Of a stretch of DNA of 64,000 nt, positions 34,219 through 42,083 are shown one piece after another (within the stretch, counting starts at the first letter, position 1; each line of letters begins with the position of its first letter). A model generated the notes under the pieces. That model was not told the DNA's origin. It worked only from the letters and a program-made list of their open reading frames with translations, and searched no databases. This DNA is from Prevotella ihumii. Its GTDB lineage: Bacteria; Bacteroidota; Bacteroidia; Bacteroidales; Bacteroidaceae. The translations under genes and the position numbers were made by a program. Location: NCBI RefSeq assembly GCF_900155655.1, contig NZ_LT706987.1, forward strand, positions 1,603,936 to 1,667,935, written 5' to 3'.

Positions 34219-34490
34219 TAACTTTGCATAAGATAGGCTGCACTCAGCAATATTCAAGCAAGCTTGTATTGCTCTCGTTGGCACTATCTTTGCATAAGAT
34301 AGGCTGCACTCTGCAATATTCAAGCAAGCTTGTATTGCTCTCGTTGGCACTATCTTTGCATAAGATAAGGCTGCACTTGGCAAATGTAGGGGTTCGATTT
34401 ATCGAGTTCCTTTGCTGCAATGATTGGTGTTCGGAACGTGATAAATCACGCCCCTACATTATTTTCTTGTACTTGTTAGCACTATCGATA
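34219..34490. repeat. 66/132-bp modular repeat (right locus)
   Basis: Core units begin at 34219, 34285, 34351 and a broken one at 34483, steps of 66, 66 and 132 bp. The two 66-bp units are nearly identical. The 132-bp step holds a palindromic element opening TGTAGGGGTTCGATTTATCG at 34385 and ending CACGCCCCTACA at 34458. At 34279-34294 and 34345-34360 the sequence TGGCACTATCTTTGCA fits the sigma-54 consensus with one mismatch and also contains a sigma-A-type TATCTTTG. It stands upstream of the menaquinone cluster. Confidence 0.85.
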
Positions 34491-34533
34491 ATAAAGAAAA
34501 CATAGCCCTGTGCTATGAAGAAATGATAAGAAT

Positions 34534-34944
34534 ATGAACGTAGAAAAGCAACGGGAACTGTTAGAGAATGAAGACGGACTAAGTCGCACCTTGGGTATGC
34601 GCTTCATTTCTACTCCCGAACCCGATATGTTGATGGCTAAAATGGCTGTCGATGATAGAAATAAGCAAGTGTTCGGCTTTCTCTCTGGAGGCGCAACCTT
34701 GGCTTTAGCCGAAAATGTGGCTGGTGTTGGCTCTATGGCGTTGTGTCCCGGTAAGATGGCTTTGGGCATCAATGTTAGCGGCAACCACGTTAAGGCGATG
34801 CCATACGGTGGAACTGTAACAGCCACGGGGCGCATTGTGCATAAAGGAAAGACCCTACACGTATGGCAGATAGAAGTAACCAACGATGAGGGCGAACTCA
34901 TCTCTACGGTACAAGTTACCAACTATGTAATAGCTAAAAAGTAG
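34534..34944 (+). CDS. menI: Hotdog-fold thioesterase, probable DHNA-CoA hydrolase
   Basis: This 136-residue protein of the PaaI-type hotdog family carries GFLSGGATLALAENVAGVGS, in which the Glu after GGATLALA is the expected catalytic residue, and the C-terminal strand RIVHKGKTLHVWQIEVTNDEG. It is the first gene of the menaquinone cluster, so the likely reaction is release of 1,4-dihydroxy-2-naphthoate from its CoA ester, the step after MenB. The symbol rests on context, since the family alone is not substrate-specific. menF follows 24 bp later. Confidence 0.82.
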   Translation: MNVEKQRELLENEDGLSRTLGMRFISTPEPDMLMAKMAVDDRNKQVFGFLSGGATLALAENVAGVGSMALCPGKMALGINVSGNHVKAMPYGGTVTATGRIVHKGKTLHVWQIEVTNDEGELISTVQVTNYVIAKK

Positions 34945-34968
34945 CGAGAAGAAAAGACACGTAAAACA

Positions 34969-36006
34969 ATGATGAACGCATACGCCATTTATCGTTTGCC
35001 CAATGCGGAGCACTGTACCTTGATTTCGCAGTCGAGCGAGCCTTTATGTTTGGGTTCGCTTGCCGAACTCAATGGGCGTGAAGGCTTCGTTATCGCTCCT
35101 TTTAGTCCCTCCTCGTCGTGTCCTATCTTGTTGATGCAGCCCGATGAGGTGCAAACGATGGCGGTGTGCAAGGTGCAAACCAGACTTGGGCGCAATCTTC
35201 ATTCGTTTCTTTCTACCGACAGCACAAAGGCTAAGACTACGTACAAGAAAGATTTTGCTTGCTTTCACGAACAATTGGTTGATGGACGATTTGATAAATT
35301 GGTGCTTTCACGCAGTATTACCGAACCGCTCAACGGAGATTTATCCCCCGAAGATGTGTTTATGCGTGCCTGTCAGCTATACCCCCATCAGTTTGTGGCA
35401 TTGTTTTCTACTCCGCAAACAGGTATTTGGGTGATGGCAACCCCCGAAATACTATTAGATGGAGTCAACAATAAATGGCACACAATGGCTTTGGCAGGTA
35501 CGATGCCATACGCTGAAGACGATATAATATGGTCGGAAAAGAATAAAGCCGAGCAACAATATGTGGCAAAATACATTCGTCAATGCTTGGAAACCCATTG
35601 TGCAATGGAGATAAAGGAAGAAGGACCATATACTGTACAAGCAGCCAATTTGGTGCATTTGCGCAGCGATTTCAGCTTTCAGTTGGCTTCTCCGTCTACT
35701 TTGGGCAACCTCTTAGACACCCTTCACCCCACGCCTGCCATTTGTGGTATTCCGAAAGAAGCGGCACGCACCTTTATTCTCCATCACGAAACCTCGCCAC
35801 GCAGTTATTATAGTGGCTTTGTAGGCCCTTTAAATCTCCATCGTGAAACCCATCTTTATGTGTCGTTGCGCTGTATGCAGTTGATGGGCGATAGCTGCAC
35901 GCTTTATGCAGGGGGCGGAATACTGCCCGAAAGCAATGCTGAAAGCGAATGGCGAGAGACTGAAGCCAAAATGGCTACAATGCGACGACTGCTGCAAATG
36001 CCATAA
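34969..36006 (+). CDS. menF: Isochorismate synthase
   Basis: It converts chorismate to isochorismate, the entry step of menaquinone synthesis. The 345 residues are on the short side, with a reduced N-terminal region. The chorismate-binding core is plain: FDKLVLSRS, FVALFSTPQTGIWVMATPEIL, MALAGTMPY, VHLRSDFSF, SPRSYYSGFVGPLN and YAGGGILPESNAESEWRETE with magnesium-binding Glu residues. A second ATG three bases in could be used instead. A 325-bp gap holding a palindrome array separates it from menD. Confidence 0.92.
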   Translation: MMNAYAIYRLPNAEHCTLISQSSEPLCLGSLAELNGREGFVIAPFSPSSSCPILLMQPDEVQTMAVCKVQTRLGRNLHSFLSTDSTKAKTTYKKDFACFHEQLVDGRFDKLVLSRSITEPLNGDLSPEDVFMRACQLYPHQFVALFSTPQTGIWVMATPEILLDGVNNKWHTMALAGTMPYAEDDIIWSEKNKAEQQYVAKYIRQCLETHCAMEIKEEGPYTVQAANLVHLRSDFSFQLASPSTLGNLLDTLHPTPAICGIPKEAARTFILHHETSPRSYYSGFVGPLNLHRETHLYVSLRCMQLMGDSCTLYAGGGILPESNAESEWRETEAKMATMRRLLQMP

Positions 36007-36137
36007 AGCGAGCTATCATTTAGCGTGCGGAGGGAAAAAATAAGACGAGGAAGAATAGAATAATAGATGTTTAGGGTGAGACTTTGAAATGTTAGGTTGT
36101 AACCTTTTGTTAATCAGAGGTATATAGGTGGCTTTTA

Positions 36138-36243
36138 AAACATATATGTTTTGCAACCCCAAACATATATGTTTAGCCCTCCCAAAGTTGAACTTTGACC
36201 ACCTCAAACATATATGTTTTGGAAAGTCAAAGATGATGTTTGA
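36138..36243. repeat. Phased palindrome array, cluster 4
   Basis: Units are centred at 36144.5, 36167.5 and 36212.5 (AAACATATATGTTT) and 36190 (CAAAGTTGAACTTTG), with a decayed fifth at 36235. The order and spacing are identical to cluster 2. It lies between menF and menD, within what would otherwise be one operon. Confidence 0.9.
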
Positions 36244-36331
36244 GAAATGAAGAGTGGATAGTGGAAAAATAGAACAATATTCAAATTCATTCCACAGTTT
36301 GAAACAATAAAAAAAATAATACGAAAATAGA

Positions 36332-38014
36332 ATGTTCAGCAATAAAGAAAATGTAAACATACTGACGGCTTTGCTCGTTAAGTCTGGAATAACAAAAGCT
36401 GTGGTTTGCCCAGGGTCGCGCAATTCGCCCATCGTCCACAACCTTTGCGAGTGTGCGTCGATAACGTGCTATCCCGTTACCGATGAGCGTTCGGCAGCGT
36501 TCTTCGCTATCGGACTTTGTATATCTGAAAATGACCCCGTGGTGCTTTGCGTCACGTCAGGGTCGGCTTTGCTCAATGTTGCTCCTGCCATTGCTGAAGC
36601 CTATTATCGCAATTTGCCTATCATTGTGGTGTCGGCAGACCGCCCAGTGCAATGGATAGGGCAGGCAGATGGGCAGACACTATTGCAAGCAAATGCACTT
36701 GCTCCTCACGTACGAAAGAGCGTAAACCTTCCCGAACCTACCAACGATGAAGAGCGATGGTATTGCAACCGCTTAGTAAACGAAGCTCTGTTGGAAAACA
36801 AACGCTATCAAGGTGCGCCTGTACATATCAATGTGCCCATCAGCGAACCACTTTTCGAATATACGGTGAAAGGTTTGCCCCTTCAGCGCATTATTCGTCG
36901 AGGTGAAACTGTGGGCGATCTTGATAGCTTAGACGATGTGGCAGAAGCCTTTATGAAAACCAAACGCCCTATGGTAGTGATAGGACAAATGACGACAGAC
37001 GCACTTGGGATAGACCTAAGTTGTGTAGAAACCCTTCAGAAATATGCTGTTGTGTTGTACGAAAATTTGTCAGTCGACTTCTTTGACACGCCTCCTTTAC
37101 ACTTCGATGAAGTATTGTCTGTGGTGGAAAACGAAGAGCGTTATCGCCCCGACTTCCTAATCTATATGGGCGGAACGATAGTCAGCAAGCGTTTAAAGCG
37201 GTTTCTCCGTGGTTGTAAAGACATTCGTTCTGTGTTGATAGACGAGCGAGGCGAGGTGTGCGATACGTTTATGAACCTCACCGATGTGATTGCAGCCAAT
37301 CCGTTAGATTTTTTCTCTATGATAGAAGACTTGGTGGAAGGAAAGCGACCCACAGCCTTTGCAAAGTTGTGGCAAAAGGAATTGGACAAGGCAGCACACC
37401 TTTCAGCCACCTATCAACCTGCCTATTCGCAGATGTTAGCCGTCAAACGTTTTCACGAGAAGTGTAAAGAGGTCGACTGGTTTAACACCTGTGTTTATGG
37501 AAATAGTACCGCTGTACGTTTGGGCAATATATATAGTCCTCAATATATCCATGTCAATCGTGGCGTAAATGGCATTGAGGGAACGCTCTCTACGGCTGTG
37601 GGTATGGCTGTGGCTCGTACTGATGCTATGGACGTATGCTGTGTGATAGGCGATTTGAGCTTCTTTTACGATCAAAATGCGTTGTGGAACCAGAAGTTAG
37701 GCTCAAATCTCTGTATTCTTTTGCTCAATAATGGTGGCGGAGGCATCTTCCGTCAGCTATTAGGATTGGAACAATCGCCCCACCGCAACACTGCCATTAG
37801 TGGCGAACATCACACATCGGCACAGGGAATATGCTATGCTAACGATGTGAAATATCTCTGTGCAAGAAACGAAACAGAATTGGAAACAGCCTTAGACGTA
37901 TTTGTAAATGGCGAAGAAGGACCCGTTTTGCTGGAAGTGTTTACCAATGCTGACGATGATGCACAAGTGATGAAAACCTATTACGAAATGTTTGCTAAGA
38001 AAAGAGTGAACTGA
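36332..38014 (+). CDS. menD: MenD: SEPHCHC synthase
   Basis: This TPP-dependent enzyme joins 2-oxoglutarate to isochorismate, making 2-succinyl-5-enolpyruvyl-6-hydroxy-3-cyclohexene-1-carboxylate. In 560 residues it shows the MenD start VVCPGSRNSPIVHNL, the pyrimidine-domain TDERSAAFFAIG with the TPP-activating Glu, and the pyrophosphate motif GDLSFFYDQNALW continuing to LLNNGGGGIF. Its own TPP need ties it to the thiamine salvage operon in this window. A promoter was not clear; the repeat-filled upstream gap may hold one. Confidence 0.96.
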   Translation: MFSNKENVNILTALLVKSGITKAVVCPGSRNSPIVHNLCECASITCYPVTDERSAAFFAIGLCISENDPVVLCVTSGSALLNVAPAIAEAYYRNLPIIVVSADRPVQWIGQADGQTLLQANALAPHVRKSVNLPEPTNDEERWYCNRLVNEALLENKRYQGAPVHINVPISEPLFEYTVKGLPLQRIIRRGETVGDLDSLDDVAEAFMKTKRPMVVIGQMTTDALGIDLSCVETLQKYAVVLYENLSVDFFDTPPLHFDEVLSVVENEERYRPDFLIYMGGTIVSKRLKRFLRGCKDIRSVLIDERGEVCDTFMNLTDVIAANPLDFFSMIEDLVEGKRPTAFAKLWQKELDKAAHLSATYQPAYSQMLAVKRFHEKCKEVDWFNTCVYGNSTAVRLGNIYSPQYIHVNRGVNGIEGTLSTAVGMAVARTDAMDVCCVIGDLSFFYDQNALWNQKLGSNLCILLLNNGGGGIFRQLLGLEQSPHRNTAISGEHHTSAQGICYANDVKYLCARNETELETALDVFVNGEEGPVLLEVFTNADDDAQVMKTYYEMFAKKRVN

Positions 38015-38062
38015 TTGAGAAAGAAAAAACAAGCGTAAAACAACAAAATATAAAGAAAAATT

Positions 38063-38890
38063 ATGGCTAAAAGAGAATGGAAAACGATAGAAGGGTTCGA
38101 CTTTAAAGAAATCCTTTTCGAAGAATACAATCACATTGCTAAGATTACCATCAATCGTCCTCGTTACCGCAATGCGTTTACTCCGCTTACTGTGTGGGAG
38201 ATTTCGCAGGCGTTCAGTTATTGTCGTGAGGCGTTAGACATTCGTGTGGTAATTCTTACGGGTGCAGGCGATATGGCTTTCTGTGCAGGAGGTGATATGA
38301 ACGTGAAAGGCCGTGGAGGTTATGTAGGTGGCGATGGTGTGCCACGACTCAATGTGTTGGACGTTCAGATGCAAATACGCCGCTTGCCCAAACCCGTTAT
38401 TGCTATGGTGAATGGTTATGCTATTGGTGGTGGTCACGTGTTGCACGTGCTTTGCGATCTTACCATTGCTTCTGAAAATGCTATCTTTGGACAAACAGGT
38501 CCTAAGGTAGGCTCGTTCGATGCTGGTTTTGGAGCTTCTTATTTGGCACGTATCGTAGGACAGAAGAAGGCACGCGAGATATGGTATCTTTGCCGTCAAT
38601 ACAATGCAGCTGAGGCTGAACGTATGGGCTTGGTAAACAAGGTTGTGCCTTTTGACAAGTTGGAAGATGAGTGTGTAGATTGGGCAGAAACAATGATGGA
38701 ACGTTCGCCCTTGGCATTGCGTATGATGAAAGCAGGCTTCAATGCAGAGTTGGACGGACAGGCAGGTATTCAAGAGTTGGCAGGCGATGCCACAATGTTG
38801 TATTACACTATGGACGAGGCTCAAGAGGGTGGAAAAGCATTCTTAGAAAAGCGCAAACCCAATTTTGACCAGTATCCACAATTCCCATAA
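38063..38890 (+). CDS. menB: 1,4-dihydroxy-2-naphthoyl-CoA synthase
   Basis: This crotonase-fold enzyme closes the naphthoquinone ring from O-succinylbenzoyl-CoA. The 275 residues match MenB closely: [32 protein letters not shown], the oxyanion-hole segment [38 protein letters not shown], and [21 protein letters not shown] Gly is present where other crotonases have the second Glu, as expected for MenB types that use bicarbonate as cofactor. The gene lies 48 bp after menD. Confidence 0.96.
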   Translation: MAKREWKTIEGFDFKEILFEEYNHIAKITINRPRYRNAFTPLTVWEISQAFSYCREALDIRVVILTGAGDMAFCAGGDMNVKGRGGYVGGDGVPRLNVLDVQMQIRRLPKPVIAMVNGYAIGGGHVLHVLCDLTIASENAIFGQTGPKVGSFDAGFGASYLARIVGQKKAREIWYLCRQYNAAEAERMGLVNKVVPFDKLEDECVDWAETMMERSPLALRMMKAGFNAELDGQAGIQELAGDATMLYYTMDEAQEGGKAFLEKRKPNFDQYPQFP

Positions 38891-38944
38891 ACCGATAAAA
38901 ATGTATGGTGGAGACGAGATATGCCTTGTCTCCACTTTTTGGAT

Positions 38945-39991
38945 ATGAAACGATACAAAATAGAGATTGAACCTAAAACGCTCCATTTCATCAATCCTGC
39001 AGGAACATCACGTGGCGTTTATCGCACAAGACAGAGTTATTTCCTCCGTTTAACTGATGCGCAGCGATGTGGAATTGAGGGAATAGGCGAGTGTGCGCCC
39101 CTTCTTGACCTTTCGTGCGATGCACTCCCACAGGTTGAATACGAAGAACGATTGCGCCATTTCTGCAACGAGTTTGAGCAAAAGGGCATGATTGACTATG
39201 TTGCAATGCAGGATTATCCTTCTATGCTCTTTGGTTTGGAAACGGCATTGGCGCAATTGGACGCACAAGGCAGTGTCGACTTGTTCGACACATCTTTTGG
39301 TAAGGGCAATGAAGGGATAACCATTAACGGCTTAGTATGGATGGGAACATTCGACGAGATGTTTGCTCGTTTGGAAGAAAAGATGAAGGCAGGTTTTCGC
39401 TGTGTGAAATTGAAGATTGGCGCAATTGATTTTGAACGTGAGTTAGACCTCATTCGCCATATTCGCACGACATTCTCTAAGGAGCAAATAGAGCTTCGTG
39501 TAGATGCAAACGGAGGATTTACAGCCGCAGAAGCGATGTGTCGATTGGAAGCGTTGGCAAAGTATGACCTTCATTCCATAGAACAGCCCATTCGACAATA
39601 TCAATGGGAGGCAATGGCTCGATTATGTGCCAATACGCCTTTGCCCATTGCTTTGGACGAAGAACTTATTGGAGTGAACCATCGTGAACGAAAGATAGAA
39701 CTTTTAGAAACGATTTGTCCGCAATACATCATCTTAAAACCAAGTTTACACGGAGGTATTGTTGGAACGCAGGAGTGGATAAGTCTTGCTCAAGAACGTG
39801 GCATCGGGTCGTGGATTACTTCGGCTTTGGAAAGCAATATTGGTTTGAACGCTATCGCACAGCTCACAGCAAAGGTATATGGAAATGATATACAGATGGC
39901 GCAAGGATTAGGCACAGGATTGCTATTTTCGGACAATGTGCCTATGCCTTTGGAGATTAGGGGCGATAAACTATGGATTGTAAAACAATAA
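38945..39991 (+). CDS. menC: o-Succinylbenzoate synthase
   Basis: This enolase-superfamily enzyme dehydrates the MenH product to o-succinylbenzoate. I start at 38945 (MKRYKIEIEPKTLHF, 348 residues), because the ATG eight codons earlier adds a non-homologous leader. Catalytic landmarks are CVKLKIG with the KxK pair, the metal ligands in RVDANGGF, IEQPI and LDEEL, and the second lysine in ILKPSLHGG. In this cluster it follows menB, although its reaction precedes menE and menB. No menH is present in the window. Confidence 0.92.
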   Translation: MKRYKIEIEPKTLHFINPAGTSRGVYRTRQSYFLRLTDAQRCGIEGIGECAPLLDLSCDALPQVEYEERLRHFCNEFEQKGMIDYVAMQDYPSMLFGLETALAQLDAQGSVDLFDTSFGKGNEGITINGLVWMGTFDEMFARLEEKMKAGFRCVKLKIGAIDFERELDLIRHIRTTFSKEQIELRVDANGGFTAAEAMCRLEALAKYDLHSIEQPIRQYQWEAMARLCANTPLPIALDEELIGVNHRERKIELLETICPQYIILKPSLHGGIVGTQEWISLAQERGIGSWITSALESNIGLNAIAQLTAKVYGNDIQMAQGLGTGLLFSDNVPMPLEIRGDKLWIVKQ

Positions 39992-40016
39992 ATGCGCATC
40001 GGAAGGAACATTTGCA

Positions 40017-41048
40017 ATGAAGACATTAGAAGCATTTCTTGAGGAATGGAATAATGATAGTGAGGTAGTATTGGTGCATACGAGTGGGTCGACAGGTAAG
40101 CCCAAACCACTTTGGGTGGAAAAACAACGTATGTTAAATTCGGCTCGTATCACGTGCGATTTTCTAAACTTAAAGGAGGGCGACACAGCCTTGCTATGTA
40201 TGCCGTTAGATTATATAGCTGGTAAAATGATGGTGGTGAGGAGTTTGGAACGAAAACTTCAGCTTCTTTCTGTAAAACCATCGGGCAATCCTCTTTCTGA
40301 TATTTCGCTTTCTGCATTAGAAAATCCTCATACGCCTATCACATTTGCAGCAATGGTGCCTTTGCAAGTATATAACACGCTGCAAAACTCCATTGAACGT
40401 GAACGATTGAAGCAGATAAAGCATCTTATTATTGGTGGGGGAGCAATTGACGAGGCTTTAATGAACGATCTAAAAGACTTTCCTAATGCGGTTTGGAGTA
40501 CATACGGAATGACCGAAACGCTTTCGCACATCGCCCTTAGACGGCTCAATGGAAAGTCTGCAAGCCATTGGTATGAACCTTTTGATAATGTTACTTTATC
40601 GCAAACTACTGATGAATGTTTGGTGATAAATGCACCCTTGGTTTGTGCCGATACGCTTACAACAAATGATAGGGTGGAGTTTAAGATAGAAGAAAATGGT
40701 TGTGGGCAGCCGAAAACCCTCTTTCGTATCATTGGACGCAAAGATAATGTAATCAATTCGGGTGGCGTAAAGATACAAATAGAGGAAGTGGAACAAGCAT
40801 TAAAACCATATTTAACAGTTCCTTTTGCTATCACGAAGCGTAAAAACCTAAAGTTTGGTGAAGAAGTAGTGCTGCTCACAGAAGCGGAAAATATTACCGA
40901 AATAGCTGAGATTTGCACAACTCATCTGCCTAAATATTGTCAACCTCGTTATTATCAATCAGTCTCTTCCGTCCCACGAACCGAAACGGGAAAGATTGCA
41001 CGTGCAGCGGTATTGCGCTTGGTAGACAAATCTGAACCCTTGGAATGA
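40017..41048 (+). CDS. menE: o-Succinylbenzoate-CoA ligase, short form
   Basis: This ANL-superfamily enzyme activates o-succinylbenzoate with ATP and CoA. Motifs: P-loop VLVHTSGSTGKPK, STYGMTETLSHIA, the hinge region RIIGRKDNVINSGGVKI, and the C-terminal lysine in PRTETGKIARAA. At 343 residues it is well below the usual 450-490 of MenE in other phyla. The N-terminal subdomain before the P-loop is nearly absent, with the P-loop at about residue 23. All catalytic motifs remain, so it is probably active and a clade-specific compact form. Confidence 0.9.
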   Translation: MKTLEAFLEEWNNDSEVVLVHTSGSTGKPKPLWVEKQRMLNSARITCDFLNLKEGDTALLCMPLDYIAGKMMVVRSLERKLQLLSVKPSGNPLSDISLSALENPHTPITFAAMVPLQVYNTLQNSIERERLKQIKHLIIGGGAIDEALMNDLKDFPNAVWSTYGMTETLSHIALRRLNGKSASHWYEPFDNVTLSQTTDECLVINAPLVCADTLTTNDRVEFKIEENGCGQPKTLFRIIGRKDNVINSGGVKIQIEEVEQALKPYLTVPFAITKRKNLKFGEEVVLLTEAENITEIAEICTTHLPKYCQPRYYQSVSSVPRTETGKIARAAVLRLVDKSEPLE

Positions 41049-41145
41049 AGTCAATTAGTGTTTTTCTATTGCATCATCACGATTAGTGAAGTTATCAATT
41101 TGGGACAATAGCTAATGCTCTGAATCGGAAACTCTAAAACTAAAG

Positions 41146-41184
41146 GAACAAGAATGTGGAGTAATTGTCCTTACATTCTTGTTC
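41146..41184. terminator. Bidirectional terminator between menE and ssrA
   Basis: GAACAAGAATGT (41146-41157) and ACATTCTTGTTC (41173-41184) form a perfect 12-bp stem. TTTCGTTT follows on plus and CTTTAGTTTT on minus. The two transcripts converge here. Confidence 0.75.
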
Positions 41185-41194
41185 TTTCGTTTAG

Positions 41195-41590
41195 TGGACC
41201 TGGTGGGAGTCGAACCCACGTCCGCACAAGGAAACCATATGCTTTCTACATGCTTATTTCAGCCTTCAATTTTCGAGCATTGGCAAGACCTGAACCACCA
41301 ACCAATGCCTTATCCTCTAAATTTCATCTGTGCAGCGAGGCATACACAAACTATTTCCGATTTACCTGCACCGCTTAACCCTCAGATTCGGAACAACATC
41401 CTTGGAGCAGTGTCTCGTTCAGCTATCTAATAGCCGAATAAAGCCAGTAATCTACTGTACTTCGATTAGGCAGCAAGAGCGTAATTGTTTTCGCCAATTA
41501 ATTGTTTGATAACTGATATTTAGGAGCCAGCCACCGATGCTCCGCATGCTTACATACCATCTCGTCTTGCCGTCAAATCCAAACAAGCCC
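41195..41590 (-). ncRNA. ssrA: tmRNA
   Basis: Transfer-messenger RNA rescues stalled ribosomes and tags the nascent peptide for destruction. On the minus strand the 5' end GGGCTTGTTTGGATTTGACGG pairs over seven bases with CAGGTCC at the 3' end, next to the T-arm GGTTCGACTCCCACC. The tag frame at 41495-41466 reads GGC GAA AAC AAT TAC GCT CTT GCT GCC TAA, giving GENNYALAA. The genomic bases after the acceptor are ACTA, so CCA is probably added after transcription. Length is about 396 nt. Confidence 0.97.
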
Positions 41591-41619
41591 GATTTGATTA
41601 TTATGTAGTATTTGTTCTG

Positions 41620-41651
41620 CAAAGGTACTACAACTTTTGTCTATTTCCAAA
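41620..41651 (-). promoter_or_regulatory. ssrA promoter
   Basis: Minus strand TTTG (41651-41648), a spacer of exactly 20 bp, TACCTTTG (41627-41620). Transcription would start near 41614, leaving about 24 nt to be trimmed by RNase P. A MITE ends 15 bp upstream of the -33 box. Confidence 0.85.
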
Positions 41652-41665
41652 CTTTTTTGTAATTT

Positions 41666-41867
41666 TTAACCCAAATCGGTCGTTAGACTTCTTTGCGATT
41701 TGTGAGCTTATTTTGAGCTATTTTTGGTTGTTTTTGAAGACGTTTAGCGAGCTAAGCAACTGAAAAAACAAACGAAAAGAGCCAAAATAAGGTGCAAAGA
41801 CGAAGAAAAGCATAACATCTAAACTCGTTAAAAAGCCTTTGCGGGCTAATGAGCGATTTGGGTTTAA
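41666..41867. mobile_element. MITE-like element, family A, copy 2
   Basis: This 202-bp copy with ends TTAACCCAAATCGGTCGTTA and GAGCGATTTGGGTTTAA is nearly the same as the copy at 26714. It lies immediately upstream of the ssrA promoter. Confidence 0.85.
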
Positions 41868-41910
41868 TTTTAGAGAGGGCTATCTGAACTTTTAGAAGTA
41901 TATAACAACA

Positions 41911-41945
41911 AAAAAGAAGACTTCACATCGTGAAATCTTCTTTTT
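41911..41945. terminator. Terminator of the dipeptidase gene
   Basis: AAAAAGAAGA-C-TTCAC pairs with GTGAA-A-TCTTCTTTTT, one mismatch, 3-nt loop. T-runs are present in both directions. On the minus strand it ends the dipeptidase transcript. Confidence 0.75.
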
Positions 41946-41950
41946 AAGTC

Positions 41951-42083
41951 TTTATCGTTTAAGCGCAATGCTTATAACTTCCTTATCGTATTCCAAGTGG
42001 AAGATGATAGCTTCATTCTTATCGTTTAAAAGCAATGTTTATGCTTCCTTATCGTATTCCAAGTGGAAGTTGATAACGGTTTC
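41951..42083. repeat. 66-bp tandem duplication of the dipeptidase 3' end
   Basis: The phrase CTTCCTTATCGTATTCCAAG occurs at about 41978 and 42044, and TTATCGTTTAA at 41952 and 42019. The intact gene ends in the right-hand copy; the left-hand copy is an untranslated relic that would still encode HLEYDKE. The period is 66-67 bp. Confidence 0.75.

Noticed and set aside
34099..34383. 94-codon frame with repeated SYAKIVPTRAIQACLNIAEC
   Set aside because: It is the 66-bp DNA repeat translated (66 = 22 codons), not a repeat protein. No start context.
40328..40918. 196-codon minus-strand frame inside menE
   Set aside because: Covers intact ANL motifs on the other strand; no family resemblance of its own.
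41154..41430. Two short plus-strand frames (for example one reading SGPGGSRTHVRTRKP)
   Set aside because: They are antisense to the tmRNA; the GGSRTHVRTRKP-like phrase is the common false translation of tRNA-like 3' ends.
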